Below, one piece after another: positions 41,682 to 49,555 of a stretch of DNA of 64,000 bases. Both the position numbers and the translations under genes were made by a program. The stretch covers positions 124,001 through 188,000 of the forward strand of contig JBMNPJ010000006.1 in NCBI GenBank assembly GCA_050943535.1, read 5' to 3'. The notes beneath the pieces were generated by a model. That model was not told where the DNA came from. It worked only from the letters and a program-made list of their open reading frames with translations, and searched no databases. The DNA comes from Massiliimalia sp050943535. GTDB taxonomy: Bacteria; Bacillota; Clostridia; Oscillospirales; Ruminococcaceae. Position 1 is the stretch's first letter; every line of letters begins with the position of its first letter.

Positions 41682-42815
41682 TTATTTCAAAAAGCGTTTT
41701 ACCAGTTCAGGATCTACATCTGTAGTCAGAGAAGCTGGTCCCATGGCTTTGATCAAGTCAGCAATTACTTTCAGATTTTCTACTGGAGTACCGTAAGGAA
41801 CTGCGTCACCGGTGCTGAGAACAAAACCGCGTTTATTTTCTACTTTCTTGATAATTTCTACTACTTTTTCTACGGTTTCGTTGCGGTTCATAAATACCAG
41901 GGAAGGTGGATCAATACCGCCGATAACGACCTTTCCTTCACCCCATGCTTTTCTTGCATCCCATGGACACAGGTCTCCGGTATCAGGTGGGCAGACAGAG
42001 TCAATACCGTCCTGACGGCCTTTGCCGATCAGGTCTACAAAGCCAGTCAGTTTGCCGCACATGTGGGTGATGAAAACTTTACCAGCACTGTGAACCAGAT
42101 CAGAATATTCGTTAATTGGAGGCTGAGAATAATCTTCAAACATGGTGCGGTTCATAACAGTGGTAGAAGTATCTTCATAGTCAAAGATGTAGTCGCATGG
42201 ATATTCCAGCAATGCTTTGTACTGGCGGATGTTTCTTTCCTGCATTACTGCGAATAGTTCTTCTACTTCATCTGGGTAGTCAGCCAGCAAATAAACGGTA
42301 TTTTCTACACCGGACATATGCTGCAGCAATTCTTGTACTGGGCTGTAGTTACCAGTTAAGGTAGCCATACCGTCATCGCCGATTTCTCTTTCCCGCGCTA
42401 CAAAAGCTTCAATATTTGGAGTATAGGTAGTGTTTTCACACATATACTGGTAAACTTTCAGGTCTTCCAGTGTTTCTACCATATGTTTGGAAACATAGTT
42501 GGTTTCACCGGAATCGGTGCGTTCTTCTACCAGAGTACCTACTGGAGTTTCAAAATATTTGCAGGTTTTATTGCCGGATTTTTCTTCCCGGATATTTAAT
42601 CCTTTAATTACAGAAGATGGTCCTGCAACGTGACGTTCCATGATGTCGTTGCCGATCATACGGCATGCTTTTACAAAGTCAGCTTCAAATCCCTGTTTTG
42701 GCAGAGAATTTACAAAATAAGGGTCAATCAGTGGAGCATAAGGCAGACGATCCACTTCCTGAGAGTGAAGAGCGGCAATCAAACGTTCCCGATTGGTCAT
42801 TTGAGCGATACTCAT
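41682..42815 (-). CDS. URO-D superfamily protein (methyltransferase-like), copy 2
   Basis: 377 residues. MTNRERLIAALHSQEVDRLPYAPLIDPYF at the N-terminus is typical of MtaA/CmuA-like members. FITHMCGKLTGFVDLIGK keeps the H-x-C-G zinc motif, but the third metal position reads LSTGDAVPYGTPVENL, with Asp where MtaA-type enzymes have Cys. EDTSTTVMNRTMFEDYSQPPINEY matches the superfamily. AGGAGG lies 8 nt before ATG 42815. It has its own promoter and terminator and faces the AraC regulator gene divergently. Reaction unknown; methyl transfer is the family-based guess. Confidence 0.8.
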   Translation of the reverse strand: MSIAQMTNRERLIAALHSQEVDRLPYAPLIDPYFVNSLPKQGFEADFVKACRMIGNDIMERHVAGPSSVIKGLNIREEKSGNKTCKYFETPVGTLVEERTDSGETNYVSKHMVETLEDLKVYQYMCENTTYTPNIEAFVAREREIGDDGMATLTGNYSPVQELLQHMSGVENTVYLLADYPDEVEELFAVMQERNIRQYKALLEYPCDYIFDYEDTSTTVMNRTMFEDYSQPPINEYSDLVHSAGKVFITHMCGKLTGFVDLIGKGRQDGIDSVCPPDTGDLCPWDARKAWGEGKVVIGGIDPPSLVFMNRNETVEKVVEIIKKVENKRGFVLSTGDAVPYGTPVENLKVIADLIKAMGPASLTTDVDPELVKRFLK

Positions 42816-42878
42816 AATCAATTCCTCCTGTTCATTTGAAAAGCTTGTGTCCAAAAGCTTTTTCTTAATCTATTTCCG

Positions 42879-42906
42879 ATTATACTTTGTTACAAATTTT
42901 TTACAA
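42879..42906 (-). promoter_or_regulatory. Promoter of the second URO-D-like gene
   Basis: Minus strand TTGTAA (42906-42901), 16-bp spacer, TATAAT (42884-42879), about 65 bp from the start codon. Confidence 0.55.
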
Positions 42907-42924
42907 GAGTTATCAAAAAAAATG

Positions 42925-42938
42925 TTACGATTTCGTAA
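42925..42938. promoter_or_regulatory. Palindrome TTACGATTTCGTAA, candidate operator
   Basis: Perfect 6-bp arms with a 2-bp centre, about 19 bp upstream of the -35 of the URO-D promoter in the divergent region shared with the AraC regulator gene. A position suited to an activator. The rest of 42939-43205 is AT-rich with no other feature seen. Confidence 0.4.
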
Positions 42939-43205
42939 TTATGTTTTGATATTTGCTCATCTGGAATCATTTAAAAGAAGCTTGGTTTTTTCTCAAAAAT
43001 GTTTAAATGTTAATGTAAAGTTTCATAATATCACTGTCATTATCCAAAATCATATACTTAATTACCAGAAAATTATATATTATACTACGAAAATTACAAA
43101 TTCAACTGTATCTTCAAAAATGCCAGCTAAGTTTAAGATTTACTAATTTTTTAAAACAAAAAATATTTTCAAAATCATTGGAAATTGAGATGGAGATGAT
43201 GGGTT

Positions 43206-44078
43206 ATGTATGAAAAAAGCGGAAAATTTGGAGTAACTAATTTAGTAATTCATGAAAATGACTTTGATTTGAACGGTGTTTTGTATCGTTTTTCACTGGC
43301 AGGCTGGCATAAATGCAACGACTTATATCATATTTACCGTTCAAAGGAAGAAAAAAACTTGGAAGACAGCTACTTGCTGTTAAGTACTGTGTCAGGAAAA
43401 GGGATTCTACGAACAGAAGATGGAGAATATACCCTTACTGCGAATACAGTTGCTTTGGTAGACTGTCGGGAAACAACAGAATACTTTACAGCACCAGACA
43501 ATCTTTGGGAGTTTTATTTTATCCACTTTAATCACAGTAATATGAAAACAGTTTATAATTATCTTCGTTCCAAAGGAAAGTTGGTGGAGACATTTTCCAA
43601 TGTAAGCAGCATCAGTCACTCTATTGAAAATATTATTAATATTAAAAATAGTTATCAAACAGACATTGAATTTAAAGTATCCCGTATGATCAGTGATGCC
43701 ATTCACGAAATTTTGGACGAAAGCCAGGAAACCTATCGCCCGGATCCTTTAATTACAGAAATTATTCGTTATATGGGAGAACATTTCAGCGAAAAACTGG
43801 AATTAAAAGACTTAGCAGAGCAGTTTTATATTAGTAAAAATTATTTGTGCAGCATTTTTAAGAAACATTTGCAGCAATCTCCATATTCATATTTGACAAA
43901 AATACGAATAGAAGAATCAAAAAAGATGCTTGTTGGTACAGATTACCCTGTAAATGTGATCGCAAGTAAGTGCGGATTTTCTACACCTAACAATTTTATT
44001 GCTACTTATAAGCGGATTGAGGGCATAACGCCCAATAAGTACCGCAAAAAAGCCAATGCGGCATATCCAAAGTTGTAA
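43206..44078 (+). CDS. AraC-family transcriptional regulator 1
   Basis: 290 residues. Cupin-like N-terminal sensor domain (about 1-140; GILRTEDGEYTLTANTVALVDC, FYFIHFNH) and a C-terminal pair of helix-turn-helices (about 185-285: LKDLAEQFYISKNYLCSIFKK ... VNVIASKCGFSTPNNFIATYKRIEGITPNKYRK). Likely binds a sugar and activates the adjacent ABC importer and/or the divergent URO-D gene. The importer genes follow 170 bp downstream in the same direction. Confidence 0.93.
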   Translation: MYEKSGKFGVTNLVIHENDFDLNGVLYRFSLAGWHKCNDLYHIYRSKEEKNLEDSYLLLSTVSGKGILRTEDGEYTLTANTVALVDCRETTEYFTAPDNLWEFYFIHFNHSNMKTVYNYLRSKGKLVETFSNVSSISHSIENIINIKNSYQTDIEFKVSRMISDAIHEILDESQETYRPDPLITEIIRYMGEHFSEKLELKDLAEQFYISKNYLCSIFKKHLQQSPYSYLTKIRIEESKKMLVGTDYPVNVIASKCGFSTPNNFIATYKRIEGITPNKYRKKANAAYPKL

Positions 44079-44183
44079 AAAGTAACTAAAAAACCGGTAT
44101 ATTACAATTACAGAATATCACTTTATAGTTATAGATTCTCACTTGAATCATGAAAAACTATTCCATTTTGTGTGAATATTTTA

Positions 44184-44189
44184 TATACT
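44184..44189 (+). promoter_or_regulatory. -10 box before the sugar-binding protein gene
   Basis: TATACT 57 bp before the start codon; no good -35 (TTCCAT at 17 bp), which fits a promoter depending on the AraC activator encoded just upstream. Confidence 0.4.
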
Positions 44190-44245
44190 GTGTACAGCGT
44201 TAATCCTTGAACGTCAAAAATTCTAAGAGAGAAGGCAAAATTATT

Positions 44246-45586
44246 ATGAAAAAGTTATCTAAAAGAGCATTGTCTGTTGCATTAGCCAGCATGATGATGT
44301 TGTCTATCGCTTCTTGTGGTGGCAACGAAACAACTGATACTACCAGCAATGGTGGTGGTACTGCTGAAGGTGGTTCCGGCAAAACTGAACTGAGATTTAC
44401 TTCTTGGGCTAACACCGGTGAAATCAAAGTTCTGCAGAGAGCAGTTGATGCTTACAATGAACTGCAGGATAACGTAACTGTTACTTTTGAATCTTCTGCA
44501 TCTGATACATATGAACAGAAATTGATTACTGCTCTGTCCGGTGGTACCGCTTGGGACGTTTTCTATGCTGGTGACTGCACCATCATCAAACTGATCCAGA
44601 ACGGTTCTATCATGAAACTGAATGACTTCATGGAAACTGAAGATTCTTATTGTAAGATCGAAGACTTCGATGAAGGTCTGTGGGGTGCTGCTATGACCGA
44701 TGACGGCAGCGTATATGGTCTGACCGTTGACTGTAACCCGAACCTGCTGTACTATCAGCCAAAAATGATCGAAGAAGTTGGCGCTGAAGATCCTCAGGAA
44801 CTGTATGCTGCTGGCAACTGGACTTGGGAAAAATTCTCTGAAATCAACCAGAAATTTGTTGACGCTGGTAAAGAAGGTTATCTGTTCGGTGGTGATACCG
44901 GTACTACTTACTCCTGGATCGCTACTAACAAAGGTAACATCTGGACTGACACCACTTATGGTTACGACGATGCAGCTGTAGAAGCTCTGCATTACATTGC
45001 TGACGAATTGGAAGCTGGCAGATGGTTCTACTCTGGTCTGTTGCCACAGGGTCAGGGTGAAGATGCTCAGTTCCTGTCTGGTCTGTGCGGCTTTACTAAA
45101 GCTGGTAGATGGAATACTCCTACATTCTCTGATGCTGGTGTAGAACATGACTACATCCCATTCCCAACTAGCGATGGTTCTCAGAATCCTGCTGTTCAGA
45201 TTGCTACTGCTTATTGCTCTGTAAACAAAGATTCTAAGAATGTTGAAGAAGCTATGAAATTTGCTACTTACTACTGTTCTGTAGATGGCCAGAGAGTTCG
45301 TCTGGAAGAACAGGATGGCAAACCAGGTAACGCAGTACCTGCAATCAAAGGTTGTGACGATATTATCGAAAACGCTTCCATTCCAGAACATGCAACCTAT
45401 CTGCTGGATGTTCGTTCTGTAGGTTGGGCAATTGGTAGCCCATGGGCTAAAGATGCTCGTTATCCAGGTATGGATACCGAACTGAAAGCTATCTTGGAAG
45501 AAACTTGGGTAGATGGTGCTAACATTGATGATACCATTACTAAAGTTGAAGAAAAAGCTAACGAACTGGTTGCTGAAAACAGCTAA
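44246..45586 (+). CDS. Carbohydrate ABC importer, substrate-binding lipoprotein
   Basis: 446 residues. Lipoprotein signal with lipobox SIASC followed by a Gly/Ser/Thr linker, then an extracellular-binding-protein fold (LRFTSWANTGEIKVLQRAVDAYNE ... VTVTFESSASDTYEQKLITALSGGTAWDVFYAG). It captures a sugar or oligosaccharide outside the cell. Codon choice is strikingly uniform (CTG, GGT, GCT, AAA), unlike the surrounding genes, a sign of very high expression. The ATG at 44246 follows GAGAAGG. A hairpin separates it from the permease genes. Ligand unknown; an alpha-galactoside is possible given the nearby alpha-galactosidase. Confidence 0.92.
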   Translation: MKKLSKRALSVALASMMMLSIASCGGNETTDTTSNGGGTAEGGSGKTELRFTSWANTGEIKVLQRAVDAYNELQDNVTVTFESSASDTYEQKLITALSGGTAWDVFYAGDCTIIKLIQNGSIMKLNDFMETEDSYCKIEDFDEGLWGAAMTDDGSVYGLTVDCNPNLLYYQPKMIEEVGAEDPQELYAAGNWTWEKFSEINQKFVDAGKEGYLFGGDTGTTYSWIATNKGNIWTDTTYGYDDAAVEALHYIADELEAGRWFYSGLLPQGQGEDAQFLSGLCGFTKAGRWNTPTFSDAGVEHDYIPFPTSDGSQNPAVQIATAYCSVNKDSKNVEEAMKFATYYCSVDGQRVRLEEQDGKPGNAVPAIKGCDDIIENASIPEHATYLLDVRSVGWAIGSPWAKDARYPGMDTELKAILEETWVDGANIDDTITKVEEKANELVAENS

Positions 45587-45632
45587 GATAACTGATTTTG
45601 ATGGCGTACATTTGTAACTGACTGATTTAGGT

Positions 45633-45672
45633 AAAAGGGGGAGAAGCAAAGGATGCCTTTCCCCCTTTTTCT
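45633..45672 (+). terminator. Partial terminator between binding protein and permease genes
   Basis: AAAAGGGGGA/TCCCCCTTTTT stem with a further inner pairing, 47 bp after the binding-protein stop and 45 bp before the permease start. Such intra-operon hairpins let the binding protein be made in excess. Confidence 0.7.
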
Positions 45673-45716
45673 AAGCGTATAGGTTACGGTGAATTAAACA
45701 GGTAGGTGAAATTCTT

Positions 45717-46586
45717 ATGTATAAAAAGCGTAAACTTTGGGGCTACGCCTTTGTTGCTCCTCAGCTGATCGGCTTGATTCTGTTCTCCTTGATTCCACTG
45801 GTACAGGCATTTTTATTGAGTTTCCAGAATTGGGATGGTATGGGAGTAAAAACATGGATTGGTTTAGAAAACTATATTGATGCGTTTGGCACTGCGGACT
45901 TTGCAAAGAGTTTGCTGAATACTTTGAAATATACTTTATATTTTGTTCCAGCTGACGTAATTTTGGCATTGTTGATTGCAATGGGTGTTAAAAACGTTGC
46001 AGGTAAAACTTTTTACCGCTTATTTTACTTCATGCCGGTTGTATCCGGTTCTGTAGCAGTTGGTGTTATCTGGACCTGGCTTTTGAATGAAAAAACTGGT
46101 TTGATCAACATGTTGCTGAAAATGGCAGGTTTGCCAGGTGTTCCGTGGTTGGTTGACAAAACCTTGGTTTTGATGTCTATCGCTATGGTTTCTGTTTGGT
46201 GGAATGTTGGTTATAACATGGTTATTTTCCTGGCAGGTCTTCAGGGAATTCCGCAAACTTATTATGAAGCAGCTTCTATTGATGGTGCGAATAAGTTCCA
46301 GCAGTTCCGTCATATCACTGTGCCCATGGTTTCTTCTACCACATTCTTTGTTTTGATTACAACCATAATTTCTTCTTTCCAGGTATTTGACCAGGCGTTT
46401 GTTATGACTCAGGGTGGTCCTGCGAAAGCAAGTTATACCTTTGTATACTACATTTATGAAAGTGCATTCCAGAAATTTAAAATGGGTTATGCTTCTGCGT
46501 GTGCAATGGTATTGTTTGTAATTATTCTGTTGATTACCATGTTCCAGATGTGGGTATCTAATAAGTGGGTGAATTATGATGTCTGA
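45717..46586 (+). CDS. Sugar ABC importer permease (MalF/UgpA type)
   Basis: 289 residues, six predicted spans. The EAA loop YYEAASIDGANKFQQFRHITVPMVSS contacts the ATPase. N-terminal GYAFVAPQLIGLILFSLIPLVQAF is typical of the first permease of CUT1 sugar importers. Overlaps the next permease gene by 11 bp. No ATPase gene is in the operon; the shared MsiK/MsmX-type ATPase is presumably elsewhere. Confidence 0.94.
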   Translation: MYKKRKLWGYAFVAPQLIGLILFSLIPLVQAFLLSFQNWDGMGVKTWIGLENYIDAFGTADFAKSLLNTLKYTLYFVPADVILALLIAMGVKNVAGKTFYRLFYFMPVVSGSVAVGVIWTWLLNEKTGLINMLLKMAGLPGVPWLVDKTLVLMSIAMVSVWWNVGYNMVIFLAGLQGIPQTYYEAASIDGANKFQQFRHITVPMVSSTTFFVLITTIISSFQVFDQAFVMTQGGPAKASYTFVYYIYESAFQKFKMGYASACAMVLFVIILLITMFQMWVSNKWVNYDV

Positions 46587-47433
46587 TACTGTAAAAGTAA
46601 AAAAGAAAAGAAAAATTGGTGTTGGCACCATCATTCTGCATATTGTTTTAATTCTTGGTGCCTGTATCATGGTATTTCCGTTTTTGTGGACTGTATTCAG
46701 TGCATTCAAAAACGTAGGGGAAATCTTCTTGTATCCTCCTCGTCTGTTCCCGACAGAGTGGGAATTTAGTAACTTCCCAAGATCTTTGGCAGCAATGCCA
46801 TTTGATAAAGCATATTTTAACAGTATTTATATTGCTGTAGTAGTAACTGCTGTTCAGTTAATTACAGCATCTATGGCTGGTTATGCTTTCGGTAAATTAA
46901 AATTCCCAGGTCATAATGTAGTATTCCTTTTGTTCTTGGCTACTATGATGATTCCTGCACAGGTAGTTATGATCCCAATCTTCAACACCATGAAAGCTTT
47001 GGGTCTGCTGGGTACACACTGGTCTATTATTATTCCAGCTGCTTTGTTTAATGCATTTGGTGTATTCCTGCTCCGTCAGTTTATTATGGGCTTGCCGGAT
47101 GACTTGGAAGAAGCAGCAATCGTAGACGGCGCTGGTACTCCTAGAATTTTCTTCCAGATTATTCTGCCGCTGGTTCGTTCTGCATTGGCTGCATTCGGTA
47201 TCTTCGTATTCTTGGGTCAGTGGAACAACTTCTTGTACCCATTGATTTTCTTGAATCAGATGGATACTTATACTGTTCCTCTGATGTTGTCTTACTTCAA
47301 AGGTCAGTATGCTACTGAATATCCTCTGTTGATGGCTGGTACTGTAATGGCAGTTATTCCTGTTTTGATCATTTATATTATTTTCCAGAAACAGATTATT
47401 GCTGGTATCGCAATCACTGGTATGAAGAGCTGA
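46576..47433 (+). CDS. Sugar ABC importer permease (MalG/UgpE type)
   Basis: 285 residues, six spans, CUT1 second permease. EAA loop DLEEAAIVDGAGTPRIFFQIILPLVRSAL; typical QWNNFLYPLIFLN and C-terminal FQKQIIAGIAITGMKS. Starts with tandem ATG codons overlapping the end of the first permease gene, so it is translationally coupled. Confidence 0.94.
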   Translation: MMSDTVKVKKKRKIGVGTIILHIVLILGACIMVFPFLWTVFSAFKNVGEIFLYPPRLFPTEWEFSNFPRSLAAMPFDKAYFNSIYIAVVVTAVQLITASMAGYAFGKLKFPGHNVVFLLFLATMMIPAQVVMIPIFNTMKALGLLGTHWSIIIPAALFNAFGVFLLRQFIMGLPDDLEEAAIVDGAGTPRIFFQIILPLVRSALAAFGIFVFLGQWNNFLYPLIFLNQMDTYTVPLMLSYFKGQYATEYPLLMAGTVMAVIPVLIIYIIFQKQIIAGIAITGMKS

Positions 47434-47462
47434 TTTCGCTTTTAGCTTATACTTAAGAATTG

Positions 47463-47498
47463 AAAAAGCACTGTTCAAAATGAACAGTGCTTTTTTAA
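47463..47498 (+). terminator. Terminator of the sugar ABC operon
   Basis: Perfect 15-bp stem AAAAAGCACTGTTCA/TGAACAGTGCTTTTT (AAA loop) followed by T, between converging genes. Confidence 0.85.
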
Positions 47499-47508
47499 TT
47501 CTTTTGAA

Positions 47509-48354
47509 TTAAAAATATTCTTTACGTGCGAGTTTTCTAAATTGACTTGGAGAATATCCTGTGATTGTTTTAAATTGCAAAGAGAAGTAGTAGGGGGTAG
47601 CATAGCCTGTTTTCATGCTAATTTGGGAAATGCTGTCGTTTGTGGAAATTAGAAGGTGACAGGCTTGCCCAATTTTTTGACGGTTTAAAAATTCAATGGG
47701 GGTATAGCCGGTTGCTTTTTTAAATTTCCGCACCAGATGATATTTGGAAATAGAAAATTTTTTAGATAAATCATTTAAGGATGGATTCTCTGTACAATGG
47801 CTGTTGATATACTCTTTAATTTGATGAATGATCTGATCATGGTCAGCTTTTTGCGTGTTTAAGAAGATATGGCATAGAAGAGAACGGAATTGCTGGTTTA
47901 AATGCAGCATCTCCAAAATATCTGTTTGATTTTGTGACAATTCGATGATGCTGTTAAACTGCTCTTCGATTTTTACATCATATCCCAGGTGAATCAGAGA
48001 GTTTGTTGATAATTCAGGAAGCAGCTCCATGGTTTGTGTGAGATTTCCGGAACAATGTGCCCAAAGAATGGACCAGGGAGAATCTTTGCTGCTGCCGTAG
48101 GTGTGAGCCATTCCTTTTTTTAGAAAGATTAAGTCCCCAGCTTGAGCAGTTTGATAATTTCCTTCAGTAATCAAGTATCCTTCTCCCTGTAAACAGTAGA
48201 TTAGAATATATTCTTCAATTCCCTCTCGTTGCGCAGTATGATCAGGTAGGTCAGCAAATTTTCCACAAATAGTCAGCTGAACGCTATTAAGTTCTTCTTG
48301 ATATTCTTGGGCGCTTTTAGATGGAACAAAGGTATGGATATAAATGGAAAACAC
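47509..48354 (-). CDS. AraC-family transcriptional regulator 2
   Basis: 281 residues. Cupin sensor (YILIYCLQGEGYLITEGNYQTAQAGDLIFLKKGMAHTYG) and two C-terminal HTHs (LNDLSKKFSISKYHLVRKFKKATGYTPIEFLNRQKI ... ISQISMKTGYATPYYFSLQFKTITGYSPSQFRK). Probably controls a nearby sugar gene such as the alpha-galactosidase. It begins with GTG at 48354 only 9 bp after the exonuclease stop, with AAAAAGGAC almost touching it; an unusual ATT start at 48345 would give better spacing. Co-transcribed with the exonuclease gene. Confidence 0.9.
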   Translation of the reverse strand: MFSIYIHTFVPSKSAQEYQEELNSVQLTICGKFADLPDHTAQREGIEEYILIYCLQGEGYLITEGNYQTAQAGDLIFLKKGMAHTYGSSKDSPWSILWAHCSGNLTQTMELLPELSTNSLIHLGYDVKIEEQFNSIIELSQNQTDILEMLHLNQQFRSLLCHIFLNTQKADHDQIIHQIKEYINSHCTENPSLNDLSKKFSISKYHLVRKFKKATGYTPIEFLNRQKIGQACHLLISTNDSISQISMKTGYATPYYFSLQFKTITGYSPSQFRKLARKEYF

Positions 48355-48363
48355 CGTCCTTTT

Positions 48364-49347
48364 TTAAGATGGAAAAGTCATTTTGTGAGTGGCTTTTTCT
48401 GATTTAACATTTCTTTTTCTCTGTTTCGCTCGTTTTCTTTTTCTTTGATACAATTCCTCGTAGTCAGAAGTGGCGGAAAAAATTAACTGAATTGCTTTCC
48501 AGGAAACAGCAGGTTCTGATTTATGCTCTATTTTTATTCTGACAAAATAGGTACCGTGCTTTTGACAGTGAGCTAAATAAATATATTTGTTGCCATTTTG
48601 GGATACCATTGGTTCACTTTCCATTGGTTTACTGCATCGTGGACAACGAGGAATTTGCAGCTTTTTGTCATTTAGGATTTGTGATTTAGAACGATAACTA
48701 TCGAATTCTTTTCGAATTAAAATGGTAGGAGAGAAGGAAGCAGAATGGGTTTTTCGTAGAATTGCTTTTTTAGAATACTGGGCAATTCCTGTTTCCAGGT
48801 CTAATTTAGAGGCAATACAAGCTGTATAATAAGCATCGTTTAAAGCGTCGTGGGCGGGGCGGTTAAAGTCAATCCCCATTTCTTCTGCTGCGGTAAACAG
48901 CCCTTTTTGATTGGAACCGCCATGAGTTTGCTGATTGTAAATTAACTGTAGGTTATACCATTGATCGATCCAGGAATCTTCCAATCCATAAAGCGTAAGG
49001 TTTTGCTTGAGCATACGCACATCGTCAAATCCCCAAGTTAAAAAGATAGTGTTTTGATCCTCTCCACACCAGCTGCGAAATTGTGTAATTGCCTGCGGAA
49101 AGGACATTCCTAAAGAAAGCTGCTGTTCTGTAATTCCAGTCAGCTTTTGAACCGCACTGTGCATTTTCCGAAACCAAACCGGTTTTACTTCTGTTTTCCA
49201 GGTGTCCTGCAATTGTCGGTGAGAATCGAGACGTACTGCGCCGATTTGGATGATTTCCCCGTGGAGATGAAAAGGGAGTTTTTGATAGATAGGGTCATCA
49301 GGGGAAAGTGCCTGATTCCATTCCAAATCCAGGACAATATATTGCAT
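48364..49347 (-). CDS. DnaQ-like 3'-5' exonuclease (KapD type)
   Basis: 327 residues. DEDDh exonuclease domain in the first 190 residues: YIVLDLEWNQ (D7, E9), LTWGFDDVRML, and RPAHDALNDAYYTA (last His and Asp). Similar domains occur in KapD, a Bacillus KinA inhibitor, and in small RNA exonucleases. The C-terminal 130 residues carry a zinc-knuckle-like CPRCSKPMES ... HCQKHGTYF and a basic tail (RKRKRAKQRKRNVK), suggesting nucleic-acid binding. CAAGGAG precedes the ATG. In an operon with the AraC regulator; the pairing looks incidental. Confidence 0.85.
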   Translation of the reverse strand: MQYIVLDLEWNQALSPDDPIYQKLPFHLHGEIIQIGAVRLDSHRQLQDTWKTEVKPVWFRKMHSAVQKLTGITEQQLSLGMSFPQAITQFRSWCGEDQNTIFLTWGFDDVRMLKQNLTLYGLEDSWIDQWYNLQLIYNQQTHGGSNQKGLFTAAEEMGIDFNRPAHDALNDAYYTACIASKLDLETGIAQYSKKAILRKTHSASFSPTILIRKEFDSYRSKSQILNDKKLQIPRCPRCSKPMESEPMVSQNGNKYIYLAHCQKHGTYFVRIKIEHKSEPAVSWKAIQLIFSATSDYEELYQRKRKRAKQRKRNVKSEKATHKMTFPS

Positions 49348-49465
49348 GATATTTGCTCCTTGTCTTTCTTGTATTTCAGTGGAACTGTTATTTCTATTGT
49401 AGCGAATTTATGGTGCAGTTGCAATATTTTTTATCATAAGCAAAGATTTTGAAAGAATTCAACAT

Positions 49466-49522
49466 TTGACAAATAGGAGAAAACATTTTACTCTGGTGTT
49501 GGGTGAGGAGTTATTCTATAAT
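49466..49522 (+). promoter_or_regulatory. Promoter region of the alpha-galactosidase gene
   Basis: TTGACA (49466-49471) with TACTCT 17 bp downstream, and a separate TATAAT at 49517-49522 without a good -35. Either could serve; no cre-type site was found here. Confidence 0.4.
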
Positions 49523-49555
49523 GATGAGTAAATAAAAGAAGGAGATGGTTTTAAA

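Noticed and set aside
40430..42815. The URO-D-like genes as heme-biosynthesis hemE
   Set aside because: No other heme genes nearby, the N-terminal arginine-rich active-site motif of true UroD is missing, and the context is sugar import.
44282..45649. 455-codon open frame on the minus strand opposite the sugar-binding protein gene
   Set aside because: It is a shadow caused by the uniform codon use of the highly expressed plus-strand gene; it has no ribosome binding site and a low-complexity Ser/Phe/Thr composition.
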